Origin: Planctomycetota bacterium
GTDB lineage: Bacteria; Planctomycetota; PUPC01; DSUN01
Reading direction: 5' to 3'
Assembly: GCA_035384565.1 (NCBI GenBank)
Contig: DAOOIT010000022.1
Coordinates: 1 to 64,000 of the forward strand
DNA: 64,000 nt
This document shows, piece by piece, positions 1-9,700 of this stretch (position 1 is its first letter; each line of letters starts with the position of its first letter). The translations under genes and the position numbers were made by a program. The notes beneath the pieces are model-generated. The model was given only the letters and a program-made list of their open reading frames with translations. It did not search any database and was not told the origin of the DNA.

Positions 1-56
1 CGACGCAAGAAAATCGTTCCGTACTGCCAAATATCCTCTTACCTACGCGTTGGCCC

Positions 57-869
57 TCAGTCGCGCCGCACACGAACGCCTGGTGCCAGGCGATAGCCGC
101 CCACAGGGCCGCGCGCCGACAGCACGACCGCGCGCACGGCGCTCTTCCCCGCGACTCTGCGGATTCTGCGAGAGAGGTTGTCGGCCACGCTTCGCCAGTT
201 GATCCCATGCTCCTGCGTCGGCGTCACCCGGCCGGTCCCGCGGCGCTCGACCAGCATCTCGAGGAAGAGCAGCTCGCGCCCTGCCGGCAACGCGATGCGG
301 GCGCCGTCCACCGACAACACCTGGCGGCCGCGGTAGAAGGTCACGCGGTGGCCGGGCGCGCGCTCCTTGTGAGGCAGCGCCGGCAGGCGGGCCGCCTCGA
401 GGAGGGCGCTCAGCGGCGGGCGCTCGGCCTCCGGCGGCAGATCGCGCAGGAAGCGGCAGGCGGACTCGAACTCCGCGCGGTTGCGTGGCGCCCGCGGCCT
501 GCCGCGGCCCCAGGGCAAGTCGGCCCCCTGAGCGACCAGCACGTCGGCCGCCAGGTCAATCCCCGCGCGCACCGCCTCGCGCCAGAGCTGCGACGGCACG
601 CGCACCGGCTCGTCCCGCGGGTGCGCCTCGAAAAGCTCCAGCAGCGTCTGCGTCGAGTGGCTGGAGGCGCTGTGCACGCTCGCCAGAAACCGCAGCGTGC
701 CCCATGCCGCGGGGTCGGGCTCCCAGGTCGCGCGTAGCTCGCCGCGCCAGCGGGCGCGCCGCAGCCGCTCGTGCTCCAACACCAGCACGGCGTATGTGCG
801 ATAGGCATTGGACACCGCCTGCCGCCGGGCAAGGCGTCCGATGGTCTCTCTGTGCGTCTCGTGTGCCAC
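57..869 (-). CDS. Hypothetical protein with possible C-terminal winged-helix domain
   Basis: Protein of 270 residues that I cannot assign to a named family. The last 75 residues or so (about 195-268) run as short beta strand, helices and a final 'GGYRLAP'-like beta hairpin, which resembles the OmpR/PhoB type winged-helix DNA-binding domain. The first 190 residues are arginine- and alanine-rich, probably helical, with no receiver-domain aspartates seen. The frame stays open far upstream, but I place the start at a GTG because GGAGGT lies eight bases before it and a TTGACA box lies further upstream. It is transcribed away from the rest of the window. A regulatory role is inference from the fold guess only. 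Confidence 0.6.
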   Translation of the reverse strand: MAHETHRETIGRLARRQAVSNAYRTYAVLVLEHERLRRARWRGELRATWEPDPAAWGTLRFLASVHSASSHSTQTLLELFEAHPRDEPVRVPSQLWREAVRAGIDLAADVLVAQGADLPWGRGRPRAPRNRAEFESACRFLRDLPPEAERPPLSALLEAARLPALPHKERAPGHRVTFYRGRQVLSVDGARIALPAGRELLFLEMLVERRGTGRVTPTQEHGINWRSVADNLSRRIRRVAGKSAVRAVVLSARGPVGGYRLAPGVRVRRD

Positions 870-896
870 GGCGCGAGACCTCCGTGTGTTGTCGCC

Positions 897-925
897 AGTG
901 TGCCGCCGGCCCTGGACATTGTCAA
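897..925 (-). promoter_or_regulatory. Putative sigma70-type promoter of the winged-helix-like gene
   Basis: On the minus strand TTGACA (920-925) is followed after 17 bases by CACACT (897-902). The -35 box is perfect but the -10 box is weak. It lies 28 bases before the GTG start. Confidence 0.35.
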
Positions 926-1280
926 GTGAGTCAGGCACCTGGGGGGCGGGCCGGAATTGGAGGTGGCTGCGGGAGGTCCGGAGGAGCGAGATAGGATAGC
1001 CCAGGGCAACGTCCTGCTCTGCGCCCACATCTTCCCGGGGCTGGGGCTCAGCTCCCGAAGGGGGGCGATTCAGCGCGCGAGCAGCGCCCCCGTTGGAGAC
1101 TTCGATGGGGAGAATGCGATGATCCCAGGGCTCTCTTCGGTTGCCCAGGGCTATCCCATGCGAGTCCTCCAGGCTCCAGAGAGACCTGCTCTGCCTGCAA
1201 CTCCGGCCCACATCCGGGCACCAGGAACCGCGAACCCGCTGAAGGAGGGCTGACCGCAATACGCCGACAACAGGATTGTG

Positions 1281-1300
1281 GCGCTTTCGCGCGAAAGCGC
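1281..1300. repeat. Perfect 20-base palindrome
   Basis: The half-site GCGCTTTCGC is followed directly by its exact reverse complement GCGAAAGCGC. There is no spacer. It could be an operator for a dimeric regulator or a cruciform; no neighbour indicates which. Confidence 0.5.
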
Positions 1301-1409
1301 GACACTGCCGACCGTCTGGAACAAGCCTGCCCCTGGGTTCCCCCACACCTCGACAACTCGCCGTGATTCCCGCTCGGTGACCCGGCGCCGCGTAATGGCC
1401 ATCCGTAAC

Positions 1410-1428
1410 GGCGAGCGTTCCGCTCGCC
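1410..1428. repeat. Hairpin with 8-base stem and TTC loop
   Basis: GGCGAGCG, loop TTC, then CGCTCGCC. It shares the core GCGTYCCGC with the hairpin at 1571-1589, suggesting two copies of one small repeat. Confidence 0.45.
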
Positions 1429-1570
1429 CCGCGCGGGACGCTTCGTGAGGTCCCACCAGCGCGACGCGCTAGACTGCATCGAGCGAGAATCGCGAAGAGT
1501 TACTGCTCCGGCAGCGAATCAGGTTGCATCGGCCTGAGCACGCTGCGTCGGGCAAGACTCCAGGCGTAGC

Positions 1571-1589
1571 CGCAAGCGTCCCGCTTGCG
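1571..1589. repeat. Hairpin with 8-base stem and TCC loop
   Basis: CGCAAGCG, loop TCC, then CGCTTGCG. It has the same stem length, loop length and core as the hairpin at 1410-1428, but compensated stem bases. Confidence 0.45.
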
Positions 1590-1661
1590 ATGGTTTTCGG
1601 CAATCGAGACGCATGTCGCTACACAGGAGGATGCAAACTGATCCGCGGCCAGAGCAGCATC

Positions 1662-1690
1662 TTGAAGACGCGACGGGCAAAGCGTATAGT
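1662..1690 (+). promoter_or_regulatory. Putative sigma70-type promoter of the beta-propeller gene
   Basis: TTGAAG (1662-1667), 17-base spacer, TATAGT (1685-1690). The start codon is 37 bases downstream of the -10 box. The same hexamer pair recurs at 20222-20250. Confidence 0.6.
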
Positions 1691-1727
1691 GAACACGCCG
1701 CACGAACCGCCAGAAAGGAGCAGAGAG

Positions 1728-3839
1728 ATGATAAGGGCCGCGCTGCTATCCATGGCCCTGGGCGCGCACGCATTCGCCGCCGAGGGGCCGAAGTGGGCCG
1801 CCGTTGAGCAACCGGACCTCTCGGAGCGGGTCGCCAAGGCCCAGGCGCTCGCCGTCGAGGAACTCGGCGTGCCCGTGACCTCGGTGCGCCGCGGCGAGCT
1901 GATGCTCGTGCCGAACCCCGACGGGAAGACCTACGACTTCCTCCAGTGGTACTTCAAGGGCTACGGCGGCCCGACCACCGTCTTCATCGGCGACCTGGCC
2001 ACCGGCGCGGTGCGGAAGGACGGCATCCCCGACCGCCGGCAGATTCACATCTGCGGCCGTGTGCTCGGCCCAGACGGCAAACTCTACCTCGCCACGCCCG
2101 ACTGGCAGAAGGGGATGGAAGTCTACGTCTACGACCCCGCGACGAACGAGCTCTCGTGCAAGGGCGTGGTCGCGCCCGGCCTGGGGGGCGAGACCCGGCC
2201 CATGTGCATCGGCACCGACGGGATGATCTACGGCTCCGGCAGCTACGACAAGGAGCGCAAGGCCGGCGCCTACCAGATTGACCCCAGGACGGGCAAGGTG
2301 ACCGACTACGGCCCCATTGGCCCCAGCCACGCTCCCAACGGCTGCTGGGGCTACTCGGTGGCCGCCGACGACCGCTACGTCTACATCGCCAGCGGCAAGG
2401 TCCCCTGGTTCCTCGTTGCCTACGACCGCCAGACAGGCAAGGATGAGACGCTCGTCACGACCGAAAACGTCGAGGGCATGGTCAGCGTGCACCAGACCCG
2501 CCACGGCTGCACCGCGAGCGCCAGCAGGGTCGTCGGCACCGACGGCAAGCCCATTCAGTACTGGCTCTATCAGGGAAAGGCCATCCCGAAGAAGGCGCCC
2601 AACGAGAAGCCGCCGTGGCCCGAGCCGCCAGATGCCATGCCCTGGGTCACCCTGCCCCCGCAGCCGGAGTTCTCCACCGACAGCGCGACGCCGACCTCCG
2701 ACGGCAAGGCCGTGCTCTGGGTCCGCACGCCCGAGGCCAAGGCCGCCGCGCCCAAGAACCCGCCCGCCGACGCCAGGGCCGAGGACCTCGGCTGGAAGGC
2801 CATCCCGTTCGACGTGCCCACCTACCCGATGGCAATCAACCGCCTGACGGAACTGCCCGACGGTCGCATCCTGGGCACCGCCGACTCCTACGAGGGCAAC
2901 TTCCTCTTCGACCCCGCCACAGGCAAGAGCGTGCATCTGGGCAAGAACTCGCTGAGCCACTACGCCACGGCCATCCTCGACGGCAAGGTCTACATGAGCG
3001 GCTACCCGTCCTCCATCACCTACGTGCTCGACCCGGCGAGGCCGTGGACCATCGGCGCCGGCAATCCCGTGCGCAAGCCGGTCCCCGAGACCGACGAGCG
3101 GAGCAACCCCCGCATGCTCGGCTACCTGAACAAGTGGGCGGGCACCCACAAGATGTACGCCGCCGCCGTCGGGGCCGACGGGCGGGTCTACTTCGGCGGA
3201 CGCTGGGTGCGCGACGGCTCGGGCGGCGGCTTCGCGTGGTGGGACACGCGGGCAGGGGAGGGCGGGGGATTCTGGCGCGAGTTCAGCAACGCCCAGATCA
3301 CCCACCTGGCCGCGGCCGACGAGGGCAGGCTGATCGTCATCTCCACCATGCGCGTGCGCGACGCCACGCTCGGCAAGCCCGAACTCAAGCAGGGCAAGCT
3401 CTTCGTCTGGGACACGGCGGCGCAGAAACTCGTCCGCGAAATCGAGCCCGTGATGGAGGCCAAGGGCACCGGCCTCATCGTGGGCGTGGGCGCGGCGCGC
3501 GTCCTCGGTTGGACCGAGGACCCGACCGACCCCAAGTCGAGCATCCTCTATGGCGTGGACGCCGCGACGGGCGAGATGGCCTTCCGCCGCAAGCTCCCGT
3601 TTCCATTGCCTGTAGGCATTGGGTCGAACCAGATGGAGCCGTTCGACTTCCGCCTCGGCCCGGACGGCAGGGTCTGGACCTTCCTGGCCGGCGCACTCAT
3701 CCGCATCAACCCCGCGGACACCGCCATCGAGGTCGTCGGCAAGGTTCCCGGCGGCCGCCTCGCCTTCTCGGGCGGCGACCTCTACCTCTCCGGCAGCGAA
3801 CAGCTTCGGCGCGTCCGCGGGCTGGCGGCAAAGGAGTAG
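1728..3839 (+). CDS. Secreted beta-propeller (WD40/SMP-30-like) protein
   Basis: Protein of 703 residues with a signal peptide (cleavage near AFAAEG, about residue 20). The body is a series of blades of the type 'GPDGKLYLAT...YDPAT', 'GTDGMIYGSGSYD...IDPRTGKVTDYG', 'LPDGRILGTADSYEGNFLFDPATGK' and 'GPDGRVWTFLAGALIRINP', typical of YVTN, SMP-30 or TolB-like propellers. No catalytic motif is evident. Start chosen at ATG 1728 because AAAGGAG lies eight bases upstream and the signal peptide begins there; the frame is open further upstream without coding character. It has its own promoter and converges with the tldE-like gene, only 32 bases away. Probably a periplasmic or surface protein; substrate unknown. 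Confidence 0.85.
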   Translation: MIRAALLSMALGAHAFAAEGPKWAAVEQPDLSERVAKAQALAVEELGVPVTSVRRGELMLVPNPDGKTYDFLQWYFKGYGGPTTVFIGDLATGAVRKDGIPDRRQIHICGRVLGPDGKLYLATPDWQKGMEVYVYDPATNELSCKGVVAPGLGGETRPMCIGTDGMIYGSGSYDKERKAGAYQIDPRTGKVTDYGPIGPSHAPNGCWGYSVAADDRYVYIASGKVPWFLVAYDRQTGKDETLVTTENVEGMVSVHQTRHGCTASASRVVGTDGKPIQYWLYQGKAIPKKAPNEKPPWPEPPDAMPWVTLPPQPEFSTDSATPTSDGKAVLWVRTPEAKAAAPKNPPADARAEDLGWKAIPFDVPTYPMAINRLTELPDGRILGTADSYEGNFLFDPATGKSVHLGKNSLSHYATAILDGKVYMSGYPSSITYVLDPARPWTIGAGNPVRKPVPETDERSNPRMLGYLNKWAGTHKMYAAAVGADGRVYFGGRWVRDGSGGGFAWWDTRAGEGGGFWREFSNAQITHLAAADEGRLIVISTMRVRDATLGKPELKQGKLFVWDTAAQKLVREIEPVMEAKGTGLIVGVGAARVLGWTEDPTDPKSSILYGVDAATGEMAFRRKLPFPLPVGIGSNQMEPFDFRLGPDGRVWTFLAGALIRINPADTAIEVVGKVPGGRLAFSGGDLYLSGSEQLRRVRGLAAKE

Positions 3840-3871
3840 ACAGGCTCTCCTCACCCCGAACAGGGCTTCCC

Positions 3872-5185
3872 TCACACCGCCTCGGACAAGCTGGAGAAGG
3901 TGAACTCGCTGGCGCGGATGGCCGGGAGGAGGGAGTTCTCGAAACGCATGGGCCTGGCCATGCCGGTGACCTTGTTGAGCACGGCGATGGGGGTCTCGTT
4001 GAAGCGGAAGTTCTTCACGGCGTGGCGGATGGCGCCGTCCTCGACCCAGAAGACGCCGTCGCGCGTGAGGCCGGTGACGAGGAGGGTCTGCGGCTCGAGC
4101 ATTCGGATGTACCAGAAGCGGGTGACGAGGAGGGCCTTGTCGGTGGACGCGATCAGGTCGTCAAGCGTGCCCTTGCCGCCGTGGAAGATGAGGTTCGAGG
4201 GCCAGCCGGTAGGCTCCTGGCCCTGCTTGGCCGCCCAGTAGCGGTCGTAGAAGAGGCGCTGGAGGACGCCGTTCCTGATCCACACGTAGGGCTTGGCGGG
4301 CAACCCGTCGCCGCCGAAGGGCGCGCCGAGGACCTGCTTGCGGGTGGGGTCGCTCTCTATCGTGATGTTGTCGCCGACGATCTTCTCGCCGATTTTGTTG
4401 CCGCCGCCTTTCCTGGCGAAGAAGCTGCGCCCCTCGTCGGCCTGGCGGGCGTTCATGCTCCAGAGGGCGTAGGCGAGAAACTCGTCCACGGCGGCGGGCT
4501 CGAGGATCACGGGGTAGACGCCGGGCTCGAGAGTCTTGGGCTTGCGCGAGGCCTCGGCCTTGGCGATGGCGCGGGCGCTGGCGGCCGCGTAGTCCAGCTC
4601 GGCGAGGTCGCGCGAGCTGTCGGCGGCCCAGCCCGAGCCCTTGCCGTCGGCGGTGCGCGCGGTGAGGGTGTAGTTGGCGTCGGTGGCCTCGTAGTAGCCG
4701 AACAGGCCCTTGTTGTTGCCCACGGCGTGGAAGGTGGCGCCGTACTCGAGGTAGCCGGCGACGGTGATGTGGCGGGCGGCGGCCGGCTCGATGGCTGAGC
4801 GGGCCACCTCCACGCCCACGTCGGCGCCGGCCCGGGCCGTGCTGGCGAACCAGGGCCGGATGGGTAGGTACTCCTGGGGCTCCAGCTCGGGCACGTACTC
4901 GGGGTCCTCGGGGGCCACGCGGGCCATCTCCTCGGCGTTGGAGACCAGGCGCCGGAGCGACGCGTCGTCGGTCTCGCTGATGCTGGCCGTCGCGTGGCGC
5001 CGGCCGAAGTAGGCGGTGAGGGCGATCGAGAGATTGTCCCGGTCGCCGCAGGTGGTGAGGGTGTTGACGGCGAAGCGGGTGTTGCGGGTGCGGCCGCCCG
5101 AGAGGTTCACGCGCGCCTCGTCGGCCTGGGTGAGGGAGAGGACCTTTCCGATGAGTTCGCGGGCCTGGGCCTCGTCGAGGATCAT
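3872..5185 (-). CDS. pmbA: TldE/PmbA-family metalloprotease subunit
   Basis: Protein of 437 residues, full length for the TldE/PmbA family. In studied bacteria TldD and TldE form a heteromer that degrades unfolded peptides and matures some modified peptides; TldD carries the metal site and TldE does not. Consistent with that, no HExxxH motif is present here. The C-terminal half has the family-like stretches 'LLVTGLTRDGVFWVEDGAIRHAVKNFRFNETP' in shortened form (residues about 365-400). Start at ATG 5185 follows AGGAG. The start overlaps the stop of the tldD-like gene as ATGA, so the two are translationally coupled. No peptide precursor is recognisable next door, so the substrate is unknown. 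Confidence 0.85.
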   Translation of the reverse strand: MILDEAQARELIGKVLSLTQADEARVNLSGGRTRNTRFAVNTLTTCGDRDNLSIALTAYFGRRHATASISETDDASLRRLVSNAEEMARVAPEDPEYVPELEPQEYLPIRPWFASTARAGADVGVEVARSAIEPAAARHITVAGYLEYGATFHAVGNNKGLFGYYEATDANYTLTARTADGKGSGWAADSSRDLAELDYAAASARAIAKAEASRKPKTLEPGVYPVILEPAAVDEFLAYALWSMNARQADEGRSFFARKGGGNKIGEKIVGDNITIESDPTRKQVLGAPFGGDGLPAKPYVWIRNGVLQRLFYDRYWAAKQGQEPTGWPSNLIFHGGKGTLDDLIASTDKALLVTRFWYIRMLEPQTLLVTGLTRDGVFWVEDGAIRHAVKNFRFNETPIAVLNKVTGMARPMRFENSLLPAIRASEFTFSSLSEAV

Positions 5186-6672
5186 ACGGTTCTCCTGGTG
5201 TTCAGGACGTTGACACCTCGGAACCGTGCCGGCGCGGCGCCGTGCGAACAGGGGCTCGACTGCGAGGGCTGGCCCTTGCCGCACCAGTAGGTGGCGCCCA
5301 TTTGCCAGAAGCGCTCGTCGCAGATCGCGTCGCACGAGTTCCAGAAGTCCACCGTGTTCGACTGGTAGGCGACGTCGCGCAGCATGCCCGCGATCTTGCC
5401 GCCCTTGATCTCGTAGAAGACCTGGCCGCTGAACTGGAAATTGTAGCGCTGATGGTCAATGGAGTAGGAGGAGTCGCCGCGGATGAGGATGCCGTCGTCG
5501 GTCGAGGCGATCAGGTCCTCGGGCGTCAAGGGGGTCTTGCCCGCCTCGAGGTGGATGTTGACGTTGCGCTGGAAGGGGATGGAGCCCCAGGAGTCGGCGT
5601 AGGCCGCGCCGTGAGAGTGATGGATCTCGGGCAGGCCGGCCGCGGCGCGGGCCTCGCGGTACTCGGGCCACAGCACCTGCTCGCGGGTGGTCTGGTAGTC
5701 CACGAATAGCCCATCCTTGACGAGATACCACTCCTCGGTCTTCACGCCGTCGTCGTCGTAGGCGCAGGTAGCCATGCCGCCGGGGATGGTGCGGTCGGCG
5801 CGGAAGCTGACGAGGGGCGAGCCATACATCAGCTTGCCCAGCTTGTCGGGCGTGAGGAAGCTGGTGCCCGCGTAGTTGGCCTCCTGGCCAAGCACGCGGT
5901 CGAGTTCGGTGGGGTGGCCGACCGACTCGTGGATGGTGAGCCAGAGGTTGGTGGGGTGCAGGACGAGGTCGCGGCGGCCGGGCTCGACCGACTTGGCCGT
6001 GAGCTTCTGCACCGCCTCCTCGGCCATCTGGGGCGCGAGGGCGACGAGGTCGGCGCCCTCGACGTGCTCGTAGCCCGCCGCACGCGGCAGCACCTCGGCC
6101 GTGCGGGTCTGGAACTCGCCCCTGTCGGGGTCAATCGCCGTCACGGTGAAACAGGGCCACACGCGCGTGATGTCCTGCTCGATCACGCTGCCGTCGGTCG
6201 AGGCGAAGAGCTTCCACTCGTTGCGCAGGAGCATGAAGGAATTGACGTACTTGGCCCCCGGCACCTTGAGCGCCGCCGCATTGACGGCGAGGAGCAGTTC
6301 GGCCTTCTCGCTCACGGGCACGGCGAAGGGGTCCTTCTCGACCGGGCTGCGCCAGGTGTCCATATAGGCGTCATTGGGCGCGAGCACGACGGGCCGTGTG
6401 ACGGCGGCCCGGTTGGCGCGGGCCATGTCGAGGGCGCGCGCGGCGGCCTCCGCGATGGCGTCCTTCTCCACCCTGTGGCTGGCGGCGAAGCCCCAGGCGC
6501 CGTCGAGCAGCACGCGCACGCCGAAGCCGAAGCTCTCGGCGTCGGTGACGCTCTGCACGCGGTCCTCGCGGGTGTGGACCGACTGGTCGCGGTGGCGCGA
6601 GATGCGGATGTCGGCATAGCTGGCGCCGCCGGTGCGAGCGGCATTGAGGGCCACGTTGGCGAGTTCCTTCAT
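5182..6672 (-). CDS. tldD: TldD-family zinc metalloprotease
   Basis: Protein of 496 residues. The family signature HExxxH is present as HESVGH (H248, E249, H253) inside 'TIHESVGHPTELD', and the C-terminus ends with the usual 'CGKGQP...SHGAAPARFRGVNV' stretch, so the gene is intact. It should form a cytoplasmic complex with the TldE-like product encoded just downstream with a 4-base overlap. Start at ATG 6672 follows GGAGG; an upstream in-frame extension overlaps the promoter region and is not believed. Transcription is likely from the minus-strand half of the divergent promoter at 6703-6752. Role in this organism (peptide turnover or maturation) is not shown by the neighbours. Confidence 0.9.
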   Translation of the reverse strand: MKELANVALNAARTGGASYADIRISRHRDQSVHTREDRVQSVTDAESFGFGVRVLLDGAWGFAASHRVEKDAIAEAAARALDMARANRAAVTRPVVLAPNDAYMDTWRSPVEKDPFAVPVSEKAELLLAVNAAALKVPGAKYVNSFMLLRNEWKLFASTDGSVIEQDITRVWPCFTVTAIDPDRGEFQTRTAEVLPRAAGYEHVEGADLVALAPQMAEEAVQKLTAKSVEPGRRDLVLHPTNLWLTIHESVGHPTELDRVLGQEANYAGTSFLTPDKLGKLMYGSPLVSFRADRTIPGGMATCAYDDDGVKTEEWYLVKDGLFVDYQTTREQVLWPEYREARAAAGLPEIHHSHGAAYADSWGSIPFQRNVNIHLEAGKTPLTPEDLIASTDDGILIRGDSSYSIDHQRYNFQFSGQVFYEIKGGKIAGMLRDVAYQSNTVDFWNSCDAICDERFWQMGATYWCGKGQPSQSSPCSHGAAPARFRGVNVLNTRRTV

Positions 6673-6702
6673 CGGGCCTCCTCGGCTATTCGCCCTTGGC
6701 AG

Positions 6703-6731
6703 TTGCAGCGCGGGCCAATCGAATGTATAAC
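6703..6731 (+). promoter_or_regulatory. Plus-strand half of an overlapping divergent promoter
   Basis: TTGCAG (6703-6708), 17-base spacer, TATAAC (6726-6731). It drives the FAD-oxidoreductase gene starting at 6800. Its -10 box overlaps the -10 box of the opposite promoter. Confidence 0.6.
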
Positions 6732-6752
6732 GTTTCATGCCGTTCACTGCAA
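6724..6752 (-). promoter_or_regulatory. Minus-strand half of an overlapping divergent promoter
   Basis: On the minus strand TTGCAG (6747-6752), 17-base spacer, TATACA (6724-6729). It drives tldD. Four of the six -10 positions are shared with the plus-strand promoter, so the two probably exclude each other. Confidence 0.6.
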
Positions 6753-6799
6753 CTGGTTTTTCGTCCGGACCTTCCTGAGACGCAAGGAGACTGCACGAG

Positions 6800-9700
6800 A
6801 TGGTGCGGCTGCGAGTGTTCGGGTGCCTGCTGCTGAGCAGCCTGCTTGCGCAGGCGGCCAGCGTGGTCGAGTCCGCGCGGAGGATCCCCGTGGCCTACCA
6901 GGTGGACGTGCTGGTGGTGGGCGGGAGCACAGGCGCCGTGGCCGCAGCGGCCGAGGCGGCGAGGGCGGGCGCCAGCGTGTTTCTGGCCGCGCCGCGGCCC
7001 TACCTGGGCGAGGACATGGCCGGCACGCTCCGCCTGTGGCTCGAGGAGGGCGAAGTGCCATCTTCCCCGCTTGCCAAGGCCATCTTCTCCGGGCGCCCGG
7101 AGCCCACGGTGGACCTGGGCAACGTGTTGCCTCTCCAGTATGAGGCCGACCTGCCCTCGGCCGCCCAGCACAAGGACACGAAGCCCCCCTCGCTCCTCAC
7201 CGACGGCAAGTGGTCGAGCGCGGCCCAGGAGAGCGTGCAGTACGACGGTGACCCGACGATCATCGCCGACCTCGGGGTCAAGCAACGCATCGAGAAGGCG
7301 CACGTGGCCCTGTATCATAACAAGGACTACCTGTTCGACTCCGTGGCCATCGGCATCAGCGACGACCGCCAGGCATGGAAGGAAGTGGCCACGCTGAGGA
7401 ACGACCGGCCTGCAACGGGCGACGACCACGGGGCGGCGATCCTCCTGTCGGCTCCCATCAATGCCGGAGCCAGGTACGTGCGGTTCGCCGCCAAGCGGCG
7501 CGAAGGCTCCAAACGCGTCCTCGTCGGCGAAATCGCGGTCGTCGGCGCGGAGAAGCCCAAAGAGCAGATGCCCCCCAACGATAGCACCACGAACGCCCCC
7601 CCTGTGCCCCCGGCCACGCCCCTTCAGGTGAAGCGCACGCTCGACCAGGCGCTCCTCGACGCGAAGGTGGCTTTTCTCTACTCGTGCTTCCCCACCGACG
7701 TGCTCACCGACGCCGAGGGCAAGCCCTGCGGCATCGTGATGGCCAACCGCGCCGGGCGGCAGGCCGTGGTGGCCAAAGTAGTCATTGACGCGACGGAGCG
7801 CGCGACGGTGGCGCGGATGACCGCCGCGAAGTTCCGCCCCTTCCCCGGCGGGCCGCAGACCGTGAAGCGCGTGGTCATCGGCGGCAAGCCGCAGCCCAGC
7901 CAGGGCATCGTGGCCTCGCGCATCGTCGGCTCGTTCACCGCCCCGGGAAAGCCCGGAGCCGCGCCCTATCCCATCATTGACTACACGATCAAGGTGCCCA
8001 TGGCCGACGCCAGCTACGCCGCCTACGCAGCGGCGGACCAGGTCGCGCGCGATCTCACGTTCGACCCCGCCCAGCAATTCACCTCCGACATCCTCTTCCA
8101 CGTACCGCCCGACCCCGTGCAGGGGGTCAAGTCGTTCGGAGTCCCGCCTTCAGGCGGTCTTGATTTCAACGCCTTCCTCGACGCCTGCCGCCCGGCGGGT
8201 GTGGAGCGCCTCTACATCCTGGGCGGCTGCGCCGACGTGCCGCGCGAGCAGGCCGAGAAGCTGATGCGGCCCCTCGCCCTCATGGACGTCGGCACGCGCG
8301 TGGGCGCCGCCGCAGCCGCCGAGGCCAAGAAGCTGCCTCCGCCAAAGGAACCCAAGGTAAGGCGTGCATACTCGCATGCGGAACCCGCGACCGGCAAAGG
8401 CGAGGTGAAGGAGATTCTGGCAGGCGTCCGCGAGTTCCAGAAGCTCCCGACCCTTCCTCAGGAGGAGCGGCCGTTGGCCGTGCTGGGCACGTACGACGTG
8501 GTGGTCATCGGCGGCGGCACCGGCGGCGCGCCCGCCGGCATCGCCGCCGCGCGCCACGGGGCGAAAACCCTCGTCGTCGAAATGCTCCACGGCCTGGGTG
8601 GCGTGGGCACACTCGGCCACATCTCGACCTACTACTGGGGCAACCGCGTGGGCTTCTGCAAGACCATCCTCGACGGCAAGGCCCGCTGGGGCATCGAGGA
8701 GAAGGCCGAATGGTGGCGGGCCGAGCTCCGCGAGGCCAAGGCCGACATCTGGTTTGGCTGCGTCGGGTGCGGGGCCTTCGTGGACGACAGGCGCGTGAAG
8801 GGCGCCGTCGTCGCCACCCCCTACGGCCGCGGCGTGGTCCTCGCCAAGACCGTGATTGACGCCACCGGGAACAGCGACGTGGCTGCCGCCGCCGGTGCCG
8901 CTACCATCTACACGGACGAGACCGACATCGCCCTTCAGGGCACCGGCCTCCCGCCCCGCCACCTGGGCGCCAGCTACACCAACACCGACTACACGATCAC
9001 CGACGAAACCGACATGCTCGACACCTGGAGCCTCTTCCTCTACGCCAAGCGCATGGCGGGCAACGCCTTCGACCTGGGCCAACTCATTGACACCCGCGAG
9101 CGCCGCCGCATCGTCGGCGACCACACCATCACCATCCTCGACCAGTTCCTCGAGCGCACCCACCCCGACACCGTGGTGCAGACCTGGTCCAACTTCGACA
9201 CACACGGCTACACGGTGGACCCCTACTTCGTCCTCCAGCAGCCGCACCACAAGGGCGTGAAGACGCAAATTCCGTATCGCGCCATGTTGCCGCAGGGCTA
9301 CGATGGCGTGCTGGTCATCGGCCTGGGCATCAGCGCCCACCGGGACGCCGTGCCCCTCATCCGCATGCAACCCGACATCGAGAACGGCGGCTACGCGGCC
9401 GGCACCGCCGCCGCCATGGCCGTCAAGGCCGACGGCTCGGTGCGCAACGTGAACGTCAAGAAGCTCCAGGAGCACCTCGTAGCCATCGGCAACCTCACCC
9501 CCGACGTGCTCACGGCCAAAGACTCCTTCCCCTTCCCTCCCGAGAAGCTCAAGGAGGCCGTCTACAACGTCCGCGACAACTATAGGGACGTGGGGATCGT
9601 CCTGGCGAACGCCAAGGAGGCGGTTCCCCTGCTGCGCCAGGCCTATGCCGAGTGCCCGCCCGAGAGCAAGCTCATCTACGCCCACGTCCTCGGTGTGCTG

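Larger units (their letters stand above)
870..1727. other. 858-base intergenic region with no supported gene
   Basis: No frame here has both a ribosome binding site and recognisable protein sequence. The region holds a promoter at each end, a perfect 20-base palindrome at 1281-1300 and two look-alike hairpins at 1410-1428 and 1571-1589. It is less GC-biased toward its right end. Confidence 0.6.

Noticed and set aside
870..1727. Several overlapping open frames in the large intergenic gap
   Set aside because: None combines a ribosome site, coding-like codon use and a recognisable protein pattern.
1746..3875. Long minus-strand open frame opposite the beta-propeller gene
   Set aside because: Low-complexity Gly/Ala/Val/Arg composition typical of an antisense shadow; the plus strand has promoter, ribosome site, signal peptide and blade motifs.
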